Origin: Allodiplogaster sudhausi | Taxonomy: Eukaryota > Nematoda > Chromadorea > Rhabditida > Diplogasteridae | NCBI GenBank assembly: GCA_945643635.1 | Contig: CALZFC010000006.1 | Location: forward strand, 8,883,501-8,947,500 | DNA: 64,000 nt | Reading direction: 5' to 3' | Shown: positions 21,611 to 32,207 of the stretch, one piece after another | How the letters are laid out: every line of letters begins with the position of its first letter | Position numbering within the stretch: the stretch's first letter is position 1 | Notes under the pieces: model-generated | Database searches by the model: none | The model's input: only the letters and a program-made list of their open reading frames with translations | Told to the model about the DNA's origin: nothing | Position numbers and translations under genes: made by a program

Positions 21611-23440
21611 TATTCCAATGTGCTGCGTCTTCTCGCGGTTGGATTCTCGTCCTCGTCCTAAAATTTGTTGGAGTAATGGATAATCTAACGTTGATTTTTT
21701 TAACGAATATTTACTACTCATGGTCAGAAAATGATCTTTTTAAAGTGAATACAATGAGATCCACTGACCAAGTCGCTATCGTAGTCCTGCTCGTTCGTCA
21801 CTTTTGCCTGCCTGAGGCGACTGCAGAGGAAGAGGCCGAGGACGAGAAGGAAAGAAGCGAGCTCGACGATGGTGATGGCGGAGAGACCGAGCCAGACGCC
21901 CGCCTGCCCGCCGAGTTCGGAGAGTCCGTCGGAGAGCTCAAGAATGTACATCTTATTGGCTTACAACTTAAAAGCTTCCAAGATCTTGCAGGACGCTTAG
22001 GAAACCTTGACAGATTTACAATTCGTACCGGATCTGACGAATTGCTGCATTGCAACTTCGGAGGAAAGTCTATATCCCTATTCGGTTTCCTTTTCCAATC
22101 TTTCGAAAGATTGAATAGGACGTGCTTCACCCGCTCACATATTATTGATGTCTTACAACAACTACAAAGAAACGCTATCCACTTAAAATAGCCAAACCGT
22201 GTAAGAGGGCGTCTCCGTGTAGACCTTTGTCGCGAGCGTGCTAAAGTAGACTTTGGCGATCAGCGCGTTATTCTTATACCTGAAGTGATATGATTAGACT
22301 GATTCCATTTAGTTGAGATCTTCTCTTCAATTTAGTGAAGATAACTGTGGGAAAAGTGTTTGAAAGAATATCCAACCACGAAACGCAGTCAGGAACTGAA
22401 ACAAAGTTAAGGTTCCATTCCTCGCAACTGCCGAGCTACAAATAATGTGCAACTTTTATTCGTAAATGTGTATATATATGTAAATATGCAGATGACGTTA
22501 GTATAGATTCTAAGATTCTACGCTTGAAATACAACGTACTCCAGCTGCGCCAGATGTCTTAAGAAGATCTTCAGTTGTCATTGTCACTGCACTCTTGCGC
22601 CGAGCAGAAGGATTATGCTCTACAAATGTTTACTCTTTCCAGAAATTATTAAGAGGCAAATTTTCACCTTCTATTAGATACCTCCTATTCTGTCTTTAAC
22701 AACATAGGTAAAGGAAACCGAACTGGGCCGTAGACAATACGATGTGGCAACGTAGCATTGCGTCCATTTTGGGAAATATCCATTTAAATTTGCCAAGGTA
22801 GCTTCAAGTGTCTTGCAATCTCTGCGACGATTGCAATCGCATACTCCCATGAGCATCCAACAGTTCGTCGGCTGAAAGAATTAATGAAGTGTCGGGACAT
22901 ATTCTTAGAAGTAGCACCAAATGTTAACCTCACCGAGCATCAATAATATGAAATTAATTCTTTCTTTTTTCATATATATATTTTTTACTGGAGGAAAAAA
23001 TAAGGATACCTTAAAAACAAGTTAAAAAAATACCCTCTTACATTCTGATAGAAAACTCCACCATCCATCGTTCATTTCTTTGTCATGCCATTCCGTGTAA
23101 CCAGATTGGTTTGGCTTCGTTTCGTCGCCGCTAGGAATTATTTGCCCTCGCTTGTTTACCTCGAAGTAGCAAAAAAAACATCACTTTTGAGTACTTTATA
23201 TATATACATATACATATATACTCCTTAATACAATGAAATAGCTTAGGTTATCGCTTACCAGATATGGTTGATCTGCGGTGTAATTGGCATTAAATGAGTC
23301 AACCCATTCGTAAAATGATTGCTCACCTTCGATATATGTACATTTGTGAATACATCTTAACTTTCACAAAATAAATCTTATGCATTGTCATACATGTTTG
23401 AGATTCCTGATTGCAAAGAGGGAGAGAGAGAATGAGAGAG

Positions 23441-23480
<40 letters not shown>

Positions 23481-26400
23481 CGAGAGAGGGAGAGAGAGAG
23501 AGCACGCAAACAGAATGATGGGGAGGCGCTCCCCCCCCCTATGCTCGCGGGAAGCTACATTGCCGCAGGACATTGGTGATCCGCTCAGCGGAACATCTGA
23601 ATGTCCTGCTCAGCGAGTGATTAATGTTCCGGAAGCGATTGATAGCATTAATGTTCCGCTTGAATGTCCTGCTCAGCCGAACATTCTTCTTTGTGTGTAA
23701 ACAGTCCTTCAATAAAAAAATTTCAAATGAGTATTGTAATCTCATTGGGGTGAACGAGGGTTGAAAATTCTGTTTAGTCGGCAGTTCATGCCATTGGTTG
23801 TGGATTATTTTTACATTACGGTAAATTGTTTGTAAATTGCTTGATAAGCACGAATTCTAAGGCTAATTTGCATGCATTATGCTTGATTAACCATCACTTC
23901 GTTTCCTCTCTCCTCTTGTGAGCGGTCAACTCCCCATTCTCTCTATCTGTCTTAATATACTTCTCTCCGCTCTCGCCTTGCCTAACCACACGCACACCTT
24001 CCTCTCCTGGAGAGACACAACAATTATCGATCAGGGCACGATGAAACACGCCCGAAAAGATGACTAGAGGCGTACAAAATGCATGAATGAACAAGTGCTC
24101 ACCGTCATTTGGGCACTCAGTAGTACTGTAGAGTCTCTCTTTGCAATTGTTCCATACTTCATTTGTTCCGACCACTGCTTTCAATGCGAATTTGAGGTTG
24201 ATGCAACAGTCATCTCTGCCTTTTGGACATATACGAACAAGCACGTCGCATATTGTTGGCTGAAAGAGGAAATAAACTGTGCAAATCGCATTGCGCACAT
24301 CTGAATATGTACATTTTTATATATCATAATGTATACACACATCCTTTCGAGTCAGAATTCATGTTAACCTGCATTTGCACAATAAGGTTGTCAACCTGCG
24401 GCTCAAATGAGCAGGGAAGCGACCGAGTGGTTGTGCTTTCCTCACTCGTGCTCTCGGATGACATCATTGGAGTGCTTTCCAACGAAATGGACGAAGTTTC
24501 GACGGAAGTAGATGTAGTAGAGGATGTCGTCGTTGATTGTATGTTCTTATAAGGGGCGGCAGTATTATATTTGTATGAAGATTGTGAACCATACATTCTA
24601 ATCACAGTGATTCTAACAACAATTTCTATGTATTCCTTTCAAAGTTCCACTGAAGGGAAATTGTCACTGTCAGCGCCGCCAAAGCATTGAGCTCTATGAA
24701 AGATGATCGCAATGATATGTACATGAAGTACTTACTTGCAAAGCTTCGTTCTGCTCTTGAGTACCCGTGCCGACATTGTATTGAGCTGACGGATACCTGT
24801 CATTAAAGGTAGATGTTAAGCAAGTTGACTGTTTGAATCAAAAAAATCTATTTAAAGTGGACAGAAAGACAAAGATATAGCGCCAACTCTGAAGTAGAGA
24901 GGGTTGGCATGAATATTTCCTCATTGCACGCCCTCGGACATGAACACGCGACTTCCGCTTTCTCGGTTTCACTGCGTGGCGAAGTTTTTTGGAGCAGCAA
25001 GCGACGAATGCATTTCACTGCAGCGAAGTGTCCTCTCTACGTCATTGCATCATACTTTCAGCGTGTTTAAATCTCGTTGAATAGTTTATAGAACGCCGAG
25101 CTCGAAAACTGCATAAAATATATGTATAGGCATGTCTCAATCTTGAATTCGCGCCTTTTTGCATGACACAAGGGAGAGAATATTCAAATAGAATCCGGTT
25201 GAGGTTAATACTCCTTTAAGACTTTCGATCATCCATTGTTCGGCAGAATGCCACGCTATTGTTGCCAACTGGAATGCGTGGATCAGAGCAACCGCACCTA
25301 ATTGGAATAAAAGTATTATTGCGGGACTACTTTTCTAACCTATGTATGTACAACAGGTGTCCTGATTTTTGGTCAAATGATTTTTGGTCAAGTGATTTTT
25401 GGTCAAAATTTTTTTTGATTGTTGGTCAAATGATTATTGGTCAAATGATTGTTGGTCAAATGATTTTTGGTCACATGATTGTTGGTCAAGTGATTTTTGG
25501 TCAAATGATTGTTGGTCAAATGATGTTTGGTCAAATTTTTTTTCACAAATAAGTGATTTTTGGTCAAATGTTCCAAATATCGCAAATAGGTGTTTTTTGG
25601 TCAAATTGTACAATTTGAGCAATAAAATCAAATAAATATGTGGATCCTGCCAACCCACGTGGACTTGAAGTAATCATTGAATGCAGTAATGGCGCCGAGT
25701 GGAGCTGATGTTTCCTTGAATTCGTCCGAACAATATTCAAATGAATTCTCCACTTTGCTCTCCGGCACAAAAGGCAGTGCCATACAGTTCCTGAGGGCGA
25801 CTTGTGCGTCCCCGCCAGCCTTTACCGCAAATTTGATGCATATTTATAGGAGGTCCGAGGCGAATACATAGTGTCTCGTTTTTTCGCCTTACTTGGTCAG
25901 GTTGAGCTAGAAACGTCGATTGCAAGTGGCAGAGCTACGCCGTGGCCGACGGGGCCATTGAACACCTGCGCTTGAATCGCATGCATATGGGGCGCGCAAA
26001 CAACATTGGCCGGGTTTTTCTTAACACGTTTTCTCATACCCCAATTTTCTAGAGCAGAGAGAGAGGCTAGTAGAAGAACCCCACTTCGTGGTAGGAGTTT
26101 TCCCTTATGGTCACCTTCAAACCTGCACCTATTTGCGATATTTGGAACATTTGACCAAAAATCACTTATTTGAGAAAAAAATGTGACCAAAAATCATTTG
26201 ACCAACAATCATTTGACCAAAAATCACTTGACCAACAATCATGTGACCAAAAATCATTTGACCAACAATCATTTGACCAATAATCATTTGACCAACAATC
26301 AAAAAAAAATTTGACCAAAAATCACTTGACCAAAAATCATTTGACCAAAAATCATGGAGCCGTACAACAAATGTAGGAAATTTTGTTCTTATTGCTTATC

Positions 26401-28651
26401 TCTACAACGAAAAAAGAAAGGACTATCGCCTTACCTCTTGATTGTCTGGTTCTGTCTGCAAGTGTTCAAGCAGCTTCGCTGCGTATAATTCGTGTGCTAA
26501 TTGCGAAATTTTTATTTTATGATTCAGTGACGGAATATAGTACTATGTATATGTGTATGTATATACATATGTACATATGTATGCATATACATACGAACAT
26601 ATGTATATTTATATTTGTAAATTTAAGAGACATTGAAGTAGCCTCTTACAAAATAGTAATTATGATTTGATCCTTGGTCGCTGATGCAGTTCGTGTAGGG
26701 GCTGCCTGCGCGCTTCTTCACCACCTGCAATGTAATTTAAAAAGTACATTAGCTCTGCCTGGCTCAACTCAATTTTCATTCTAAACAGAACTGTGGTTCT
26801 TGTTGTTCAAGCTCACCTTTTCAAGTTTGATGGAAGTCTGAGTGCCAACTGTGACTGGAATTTGACGCGAGACCGAAGGAGGATAGCTGGAATTTTTATT
26901 TAACAAAAGCAGTACAAGGAAAACATACCTTTTCTCATGGATTGCGAGGCGGATGCTCGCTGTCTCTACAGTAGGCATGAAGTTGTTGGTCATATTGAAA
27001 GGGTCTTCTTGCTGACAAAAAAGTTTTACCTTTCAATAATTATAATTTATAGAAAGGGTGAAAATGTGTTAAAAATACAAAATTAGAACTACATATGTTA
27101 GGCCCATAGTAAACTTGTTGCTGAAAGGCATTTTTGGAAATTATTTTAAAAATTCAGACAAATTAGACCTTGACAGTGAGAAGCATTCGAAGTCCGTATT
27201 TCAGGCCTGGCCGCATAATTGACATGTTCGGCTGAAGACGCAGCCAAGCGCCGAATTCAGCGTCAATGACAACCGAGAACCAGCTCCTTTAAGGGAACCG
27301 CTTTATTTCACATCTTAGTATTTTTTAAATTGCTCTGTTTAAATTTCAACCGACATTGAGCACATTTTTCCTCCCAAAGTGCACTCGGTAACCATATCGT
27401 CGTATCCATTCATTGCCGGAAGCTGAAAGCGTCGTTACTGCTTTACTATCTTTACAAATATTATTACGCGTTCGCTAGCCTTTTGTTCTAGTGTCATGTT
27501 GGCTGCCATCAAAATGACCATGTCGTGCGCGATGAATTGCATCTCTCGAGGTGATTTCACCTGTGCCTGAATCAGTATGGATTAATTGCGTTTGAATTAT
27601 CTTTCATTTGAAACCAACCAGCCCGTACGAGTCAATAGCGTCATTGCCTTCTTGGATGTCGGTGTACGCTTGAAGCAGTTCTGCGATTTCACGAAAGTCG
27701 GGATTGCGCTTGATCTCGGTCATTTTGTAGGCATTTGAGTTGCAGATGGCGATGGTGGGGAACTCCTGCAATACGACGAGAGCCCGGATGGAACCACAGA
27801 TTGAATTTAAAGAAAGGCGATCACCGAAACTAAAGTAATGTGCGTTCAAACGTACAAAGATTACGAACGGAAGTCCGTTTAATTGCTCAAAAATGTACGG
27901 TAGACTAGGAATGTGCGTGTGTTTTTTGAAACGGGTTGTTATTGCTGTTATACCTGTTTGATAATGTTTTGCGTAACAAGAATTAATAAAAACATTTTCT
28001 AAAACAAATGAACCAAAAGGTGATAAAGCATTCACCATAACAATTTCTTCAAATCCTTGTAATTTTATTTACCCGCGATGGGTACGTGGCCGTGAAGTTG
28101 GGATTCTACCGATGGGTTCTGCTTTTTCCCTGGCACACCAATCACAAATTCATTCAAAATTTGCATTTTAAAGTTCATTATACTTGAATATGGAACTTTC
28201 TTGTACATTTTCATATACATATTCTTTTTCTGCATGCCCCAGACTATTCGAAAATAACTAAGATGGTTCATTTATCGTCAATGACTTTTCGGTGATCGCC
28301 CTCCTTTAAAATAAATAAATTTCTTTCCGAATTAATCGAGTTAAGATGCTCCTTGATTGACCTGTTGGTCGAACTGAATTGTCGTCCCAATGTTTGAAGG
28401 ATAGCTGAGGTATTGCATGACCGACAAGAAGACAGTCACGACAAAGGCGATTGTACTGGAAGAGAGTAAGCATATGCCAGGCATACTGTATTATTTTGAA
28501 CTCTGCCAACTTACAGAACAATGCTCGCGATGGCCCAGAAGATGCACTCGGGCTTCGATCGGCTGCAGCAGACGAAGCGAATGCACGCGACACTCGACCA
28601 GATGGCAAAGTCCCTGAGGATTGCGAGCGCCGTTGGACGTGGAAGAGGCAT
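21610..28651 (-). CDS. DEG/ENaC amiloride-sensitive sodium channel subunit, copy B
   Basis: Subunit of a sodium-selective channel of the degenerin/ENaC family in the plasma membrane. The proposed start is MPLPRPTALAILRDFAIWSS (28651). Exon 2 (28455-28362) completes TM1 (TIAFVVTVFLSVMQYLSYPS). Exon 27765-27619 has the family motif EFPTIAICNSNAYK. Later exons give MVTECTLGGKMCSM, FMPTVETASIRLAIHEK, SRQIPVTVGTQTSIKLEK and GSPYTNCISDQG. A Thr/Ser-rich exon (about 24.57-24.40 kb), Cys-rich exons (CDVLVRICPKGRDDCC; CWMLMGVCDC), the pre-TM2 strand NNALIAKVYFSTLATKVY and TM2 GGQAGVWLGLSAITIVELAS follow, then RRRSTLE and stop. Exons between 26.65 and 24.8 kb and around 23.1 kb are not fully resolved. 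Transposons at 25.36-26.36 and 27.81-28.31 kb lie in introns. Confidence 0.85.
23400..23505. repeat. GA microsatellite with adjacent GAACAT-rich segment
   Basis: A (GA)n purine tract of about 100 bp lies in an intron of DEG/ENaC copy B. To 23690 it is followed by repeated GAACATT/GAATGTCCTGCTCAGC phrases, which look like an internally repetitive insertion. Confidence 0.55.
25356..26361. mobile_element. 1.0-kb DNA transposon with 15-bp tandem repeats in its terminal inverted repeats
   Basis: The 8-bp sequence GTACAACA flanks both ends (25348-25355 and 26362-26369). Termini are GG-TCC-TGATTTTTGG and inverse. Each arm of about 245 bp consists of about 15 units of roughly 15 bp, TTTTTGGTCAAATGA with TTG/ATT variants. 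The arms mirror each other on either side of a 500-bp unique core. No transposase is visible. The 8-bp duplication suits hAT, MULE or P-type families; which one is unclear. It is inserted in an intron of DEG/ENaC copy B. Confidence 0.85.
26520..26612. repeat. ATGTATAC/ACATATGT palindromic tract
   Basis: Alternating TATGTATATACATATGTACA-type sequence with many short palindromes, in an intron. Similar shorter tracts occur near 7097, 36190, 56285, 56585 and 62185. Confidence 0.6.
27811..28305. mobile_element. TTAA-flanked MITE in DEG/ENaC copy B intron, 495 bp
   Basis: TTAA at 27807-27810 and 28306-28309. Inverted termini are AGAAAGGCGATCACCGAAA on the left and TTTTCGGTGATCGCCCTCCT on the right. 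It separates the TM1 exon from the FPTIAICN exon. Related termini occur at 32463-32657. Confidence 0.75.
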
Positions 28652-28898
28652 CCGAAAAGATAGAATAAAGGGTAATAAAAAATACAAATGAAATCAAGTG
28701 AATAAGCGAGCATAATCCAGATTACAGATCACATCTTTGCGCCAAGATTCGTACTCTTTTGTATCTATCATTCGAGCCCATATGTCGATCATGCTGGGAT
28801 TCAATTACGTGCATTCGATGTACTATTTCATGTCAATTGGGTAAGAAGCAGTCAAAGAAATTATCTCGAAACAGCTTGAAAATAATATCGCCTGTTAA

Positions 28899-29348
28899 AG
28901 GAAGTATCCGACGAAAAATAACTTCTTCTTTATTCCTATATGATATTCCTATATGATCAAGTATGACCTAAAAGATCGATTAGAGGTGATCCCGCTTTAC
29001 GAAAGTCAGTATTTAGCCAGAAATTTGCATTTGTTTTTTGGAATACGGTAGAAAACGTCTCTGTCGATGCACCCGGTGTATGCTCAAATCCAAGCAAGGA
29101 ATGCCAACGGGAAGAGGCAGTCTCTGACCGTCTTGTCCACTTAGCACCCCATTTTCACCAAGGGATGAGAGATACAGACGTTAGAGAAAAGCGAGACAAT
29201 GAAAGAAGTCGAGAGAGGTTAGATACACATACGTTTCATATTTGAAATTTTGTAGCGGCTGCTAAAAAAAGGCTCATCCAGTTGGGAGTTTAGCACAGTT
29301 TGAAACGTAATTTTATTAGATACGGTATTCTTTCGTCGGATACTTCCT
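28899..29348. mobile_element. TTAA-flanked MITE upstream of DEG/ENaC copy B, 450 bp
   Basis: TTAA at 28895-28898 and 29349-29352. Perfect inverted termini AGGAAGTATCCGACGAAA with the reverse complement at the right end. Weak inverted similarity (AATATC/GATATT) continues outside the TTAA, so the true boundary could be slightly wider. Confidence 0.75.
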
Positions 29349-29427
29349 TTAAAGATATTGCCTATACAATGTTGTTCTGGGTGCCAAAAAGACGAACCAC
29401 AGCCGGCTGCATTCGAAAGAATCCAGA

Positions 29428-29497
29428 GAGGAGGTAAGCAACAAAGTGGTAACATGTGCTAGAGCCACATGTTAACACTTTGTTGCTTCGCTCCTCT
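29428..29497. repeat. Hairpin with about 23-bp near-perfect stem
   Basis: AAGCAACAAAGTGGTAACAT (29436 onward, to 29458) pairs with 29465-29487 with one mismatch and a 6-base loop. GAGGAG/CTCCTC extends the stem outward. Possibly a small inverted-repeat element; a small-RNA precursor is possible, but the loop is very short. Confidence 0.55.
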
Positions 29498-29499
29498 TG

Positions 29500-29975
29500 G
29501 CAACTCCGAATTCTGGAGCTGTGGAATGTAAACTGAGGGAATGTAAAGAAATGCCTTCCTCTAACCGGAGGTTCGCCTTGAAGTCCATAGCGACCTTTTG
29601 AGGTGCGGAAGAGAGAAGAAGGCCGCCCTGAACACTTGCAGAGGCAGCGAAACTAAGGTATTGAGAAGAAAAGAGGAATAAGGATTAACCTCCTTAAAAG
29701 AGACTTCTTGTAGATTTCGCAGATGCAAAATGTTCGTCAAGTATAAGAAATACAGTACCGCCCAAAGCGCTGAAAATTACTTACATTTGACGAATTATGA
29801 CAAATCTCGAAATAGCTCCGAATGGGTCGACAGTCACTCGTTTCAAATTCGATTTCTTCAGATATTGATATCTCAACAGCCATGCAGTATTTTCAGTACT
29901 TTTTGATATCTACCAATTCGAGAGAGTGTGTTGAAGTCAAAAAATACGTCGCGAATAAGTATCTCCGATTTGTAA
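29500..29975. other. Intergenic, nothing recognised
   Basis: No repeat with an identifiable partner and no convincing exon were seen. Confidence 0.4.
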
Positions 29976-29979
29976 TTAG

Positions 29980-30710
29980 CTTAGCTCTTGCGGCTCTAGC
30001 TTCTCCGAGCTGCTCGTTCCGTATCCCTGGCACGTGGGCTGAAAATTCTTATGGTAATAAGAGTATGTACATCGTCAGTTTCTTCTTTCACATTTTGCCG
30101 TCCGCATATATCTTCTTAGACTCGAGTCGGCTTGCTCTGCTACCATGGAGATGCGATTGGAATGACGCAGGAGCGTGTTGGGCTGCTTCTTTGGCAGGAC
30201 ATTTCTTTGTTTGACCTTTGATTTAACTAGAATATCTATAATTAATTAATCCTGCTTTACTGTACGCAGAACACTTTATCAGACCGGTGGCTCTATCCAC
30301 ACTCCAATATCAGTGTCTACTTCAACGAATCCATCCGTGAGCCGCGTATTCAGCTTGCTTCATTTTCGTTCAGAACAGAAGAGTTTGGAGAAATAAGAAA
30401 AATTTTATAAAAAAAACTTGAACAGCCTTGCAAACTATCAATTAACGTTTTGTTGAAAGCTGTAGTCATACTCTCACAGTTTATTCTTGCTGCTAGTCAG
30501 ACTCGAAATTGATTTAGTACACTTTCACTGTTCATTCAAATTTGGCAAACATCCAATTGAAGAAAGGTATGCACTTTTCACGATAGATACTAAACATATG
30601 TAGCTGGATGGAACGTCGGGACACTAGGTCGCTCATGTATTCTGAGGAACATTATCTATGGAGAGAAAGAGAGAGAAAAGAGCGGGAGAGAGAGAGAAGG
30701 AGAGAAAATG
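29980..30710 (-). repeat. 0.7-kb block, inverted duplicate of 18.96-19.69 kb
   Basis: Counterpart of the 19-kb block. On plus, a stretch behind a GTACGCAG acceptor-like site reads TQNTLSDRWLYPHSNISVYF with two N-glycosylation sequons. On minus, an exon-like piece behind TTTTCAG reads PTCQGYGTSSSEKLEPQELS and stop. Which strand, if either, is coding is unresolved. Confidence 0.6.
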
Positions 30711-30749
30711 TACGTCCGAGCACTACAATAACGCGGGGCAGCAGCCCGG

Positions 30750-32200
30750 CTTTGTCCCATTGTCAGGCCAGAATCTTTAGATTCAAAACGAATGCTGAAG
30801 ATTTGACTTTCTCTGGTTCTACTTGTTCTGTCATTTCATTCTTCTTCTCCCTCGTTGTCACCGTGCCCGCGTAATTGTGTGTGCACTTTCTGACTCGAAT
30901 CTACACAGATGCGAGGGCATTGACTGATCGTTTGTAAGATTTGGCAATTTTAGGTGCATCGCAAACAGTTGAATGCATACTACCTACCAGGTGTATTTGT
31001 CACTTTCAGCCATTTAACTGATTCTGTATGACACAGAATATCTGCAATTCTAGCATTTTGGAAAAAATCTACTTCGTGTCGATGAAATAAGAACTATTTT
31101 CAAAGCTAAGCACTCGGCGTTCCCAATAAAGGTCTTCTTTCATTTGCCACGGGATGTCTGCATGTATGCACATATTTCAATGTTTTTCTTTCCAAATGTA
31201 GAAAATCTTTTTCCACTTCCTCATTCATGAAGTGGAAGAAGATGCATGTACATATGTATTTCAATCGTACGCATTTCTGTTTTTGGTTAGCGCCAATTTC
31301 CGACATATGTATTATTTTATTGAAAAAAAAAGTGAGAGAAATACATTGAAATTTACGAATACTATTGGCATGCATCAGGATGAGATCAAGTTGAAAACAA
31401 CAGAAAGGAGAGAAAATGCTATATTTCGAGCGAGAGAGTGTGAGAGAAAGAGATAGAATGAGTGAGGGACAGAGAGAGGAAGTGAGAAAGAGACAGAGAG
31501 AGAGAGAAAGAGAAAGAGAGAGATCGGTTGGAGCATGAGTTACTGATTTGTCATGGACACACAGCAAGGATTGAGCAGCTCTGATAGATCAAAAGCTAGC
31601 ACAGAATACATATTTAGTGTTAAAGGTCTAAGCAAAATAGTAATAAATACATTTTGGTATGAGTCTTGCATATTGTGCCCAATGCGTTTCAATATGGCTA
31701 TGAATAAAGAAGTAATAAGGCTGATTAAAGGTAATTTTATGGCACTTCTATAGCATGGCACAAAGGAAACATGCCTACCAAGTACTTAACTCATAAACCG
31801 AATATGTCCTTTTTTCCATTGCGAACACAGAATTAAGATACTCGTGCATATCAAGAGAAGCTCAGAGAAGTCATTAAGGAGAGGAACACCGTGGAGAACC
31901 GCTGACAATAATAGAGGAAAATAGAAGATAATGAGAGAAAGAAAAACGCATGAAGAGACTAATAAAGAAATAACAGAAAGAAGGATTTTGACATTGATAT
32001 AAAGAGAAAAAGAGAGAGATCTATTTATGTAACAAAGAGAGAAATGAAATAGAGTAATGGAGATGAAATACAGATGAAAGCAAATGGAGAACGAGATCAA
32101 CCGCAACCCCTTCAACTAGACAACTGTGAAATTTACTCAGGACGTGACATGAAATGTTACGAAAGGGATTTCAAAGTCATCCAAGGCGCAGCATTCCGCT
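30750..32200. other. Intergenic region downstream of the receptor gene
   Basis: Contains the repeat block shared with 6.74-6.83 kb and a GA tract at 31420-31530. No gene recognised. Confidence 0.5.
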
Positions 32201-32207
32201 CTTCTTC

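Noticed and set aside
25356..26361. CRISPR-like or plain satellite array
   Set aside because: The units are contiguous without unique spacers, occur as two mirrored arrays, and are bracketed by an 8-bp target duplication, as for a transposon.
28084..28128. Possible extra DEG/ENaC exon (NPSVESQLHGHVPIA) with plausible splice sites
   Set aside because: It lies wholly within the TTAA MITE at 27811-28305. Joining the flanking exons directly gives the expected family spacing (YLSYPSNIGTTIQFDQQ then EFPTIAICN).
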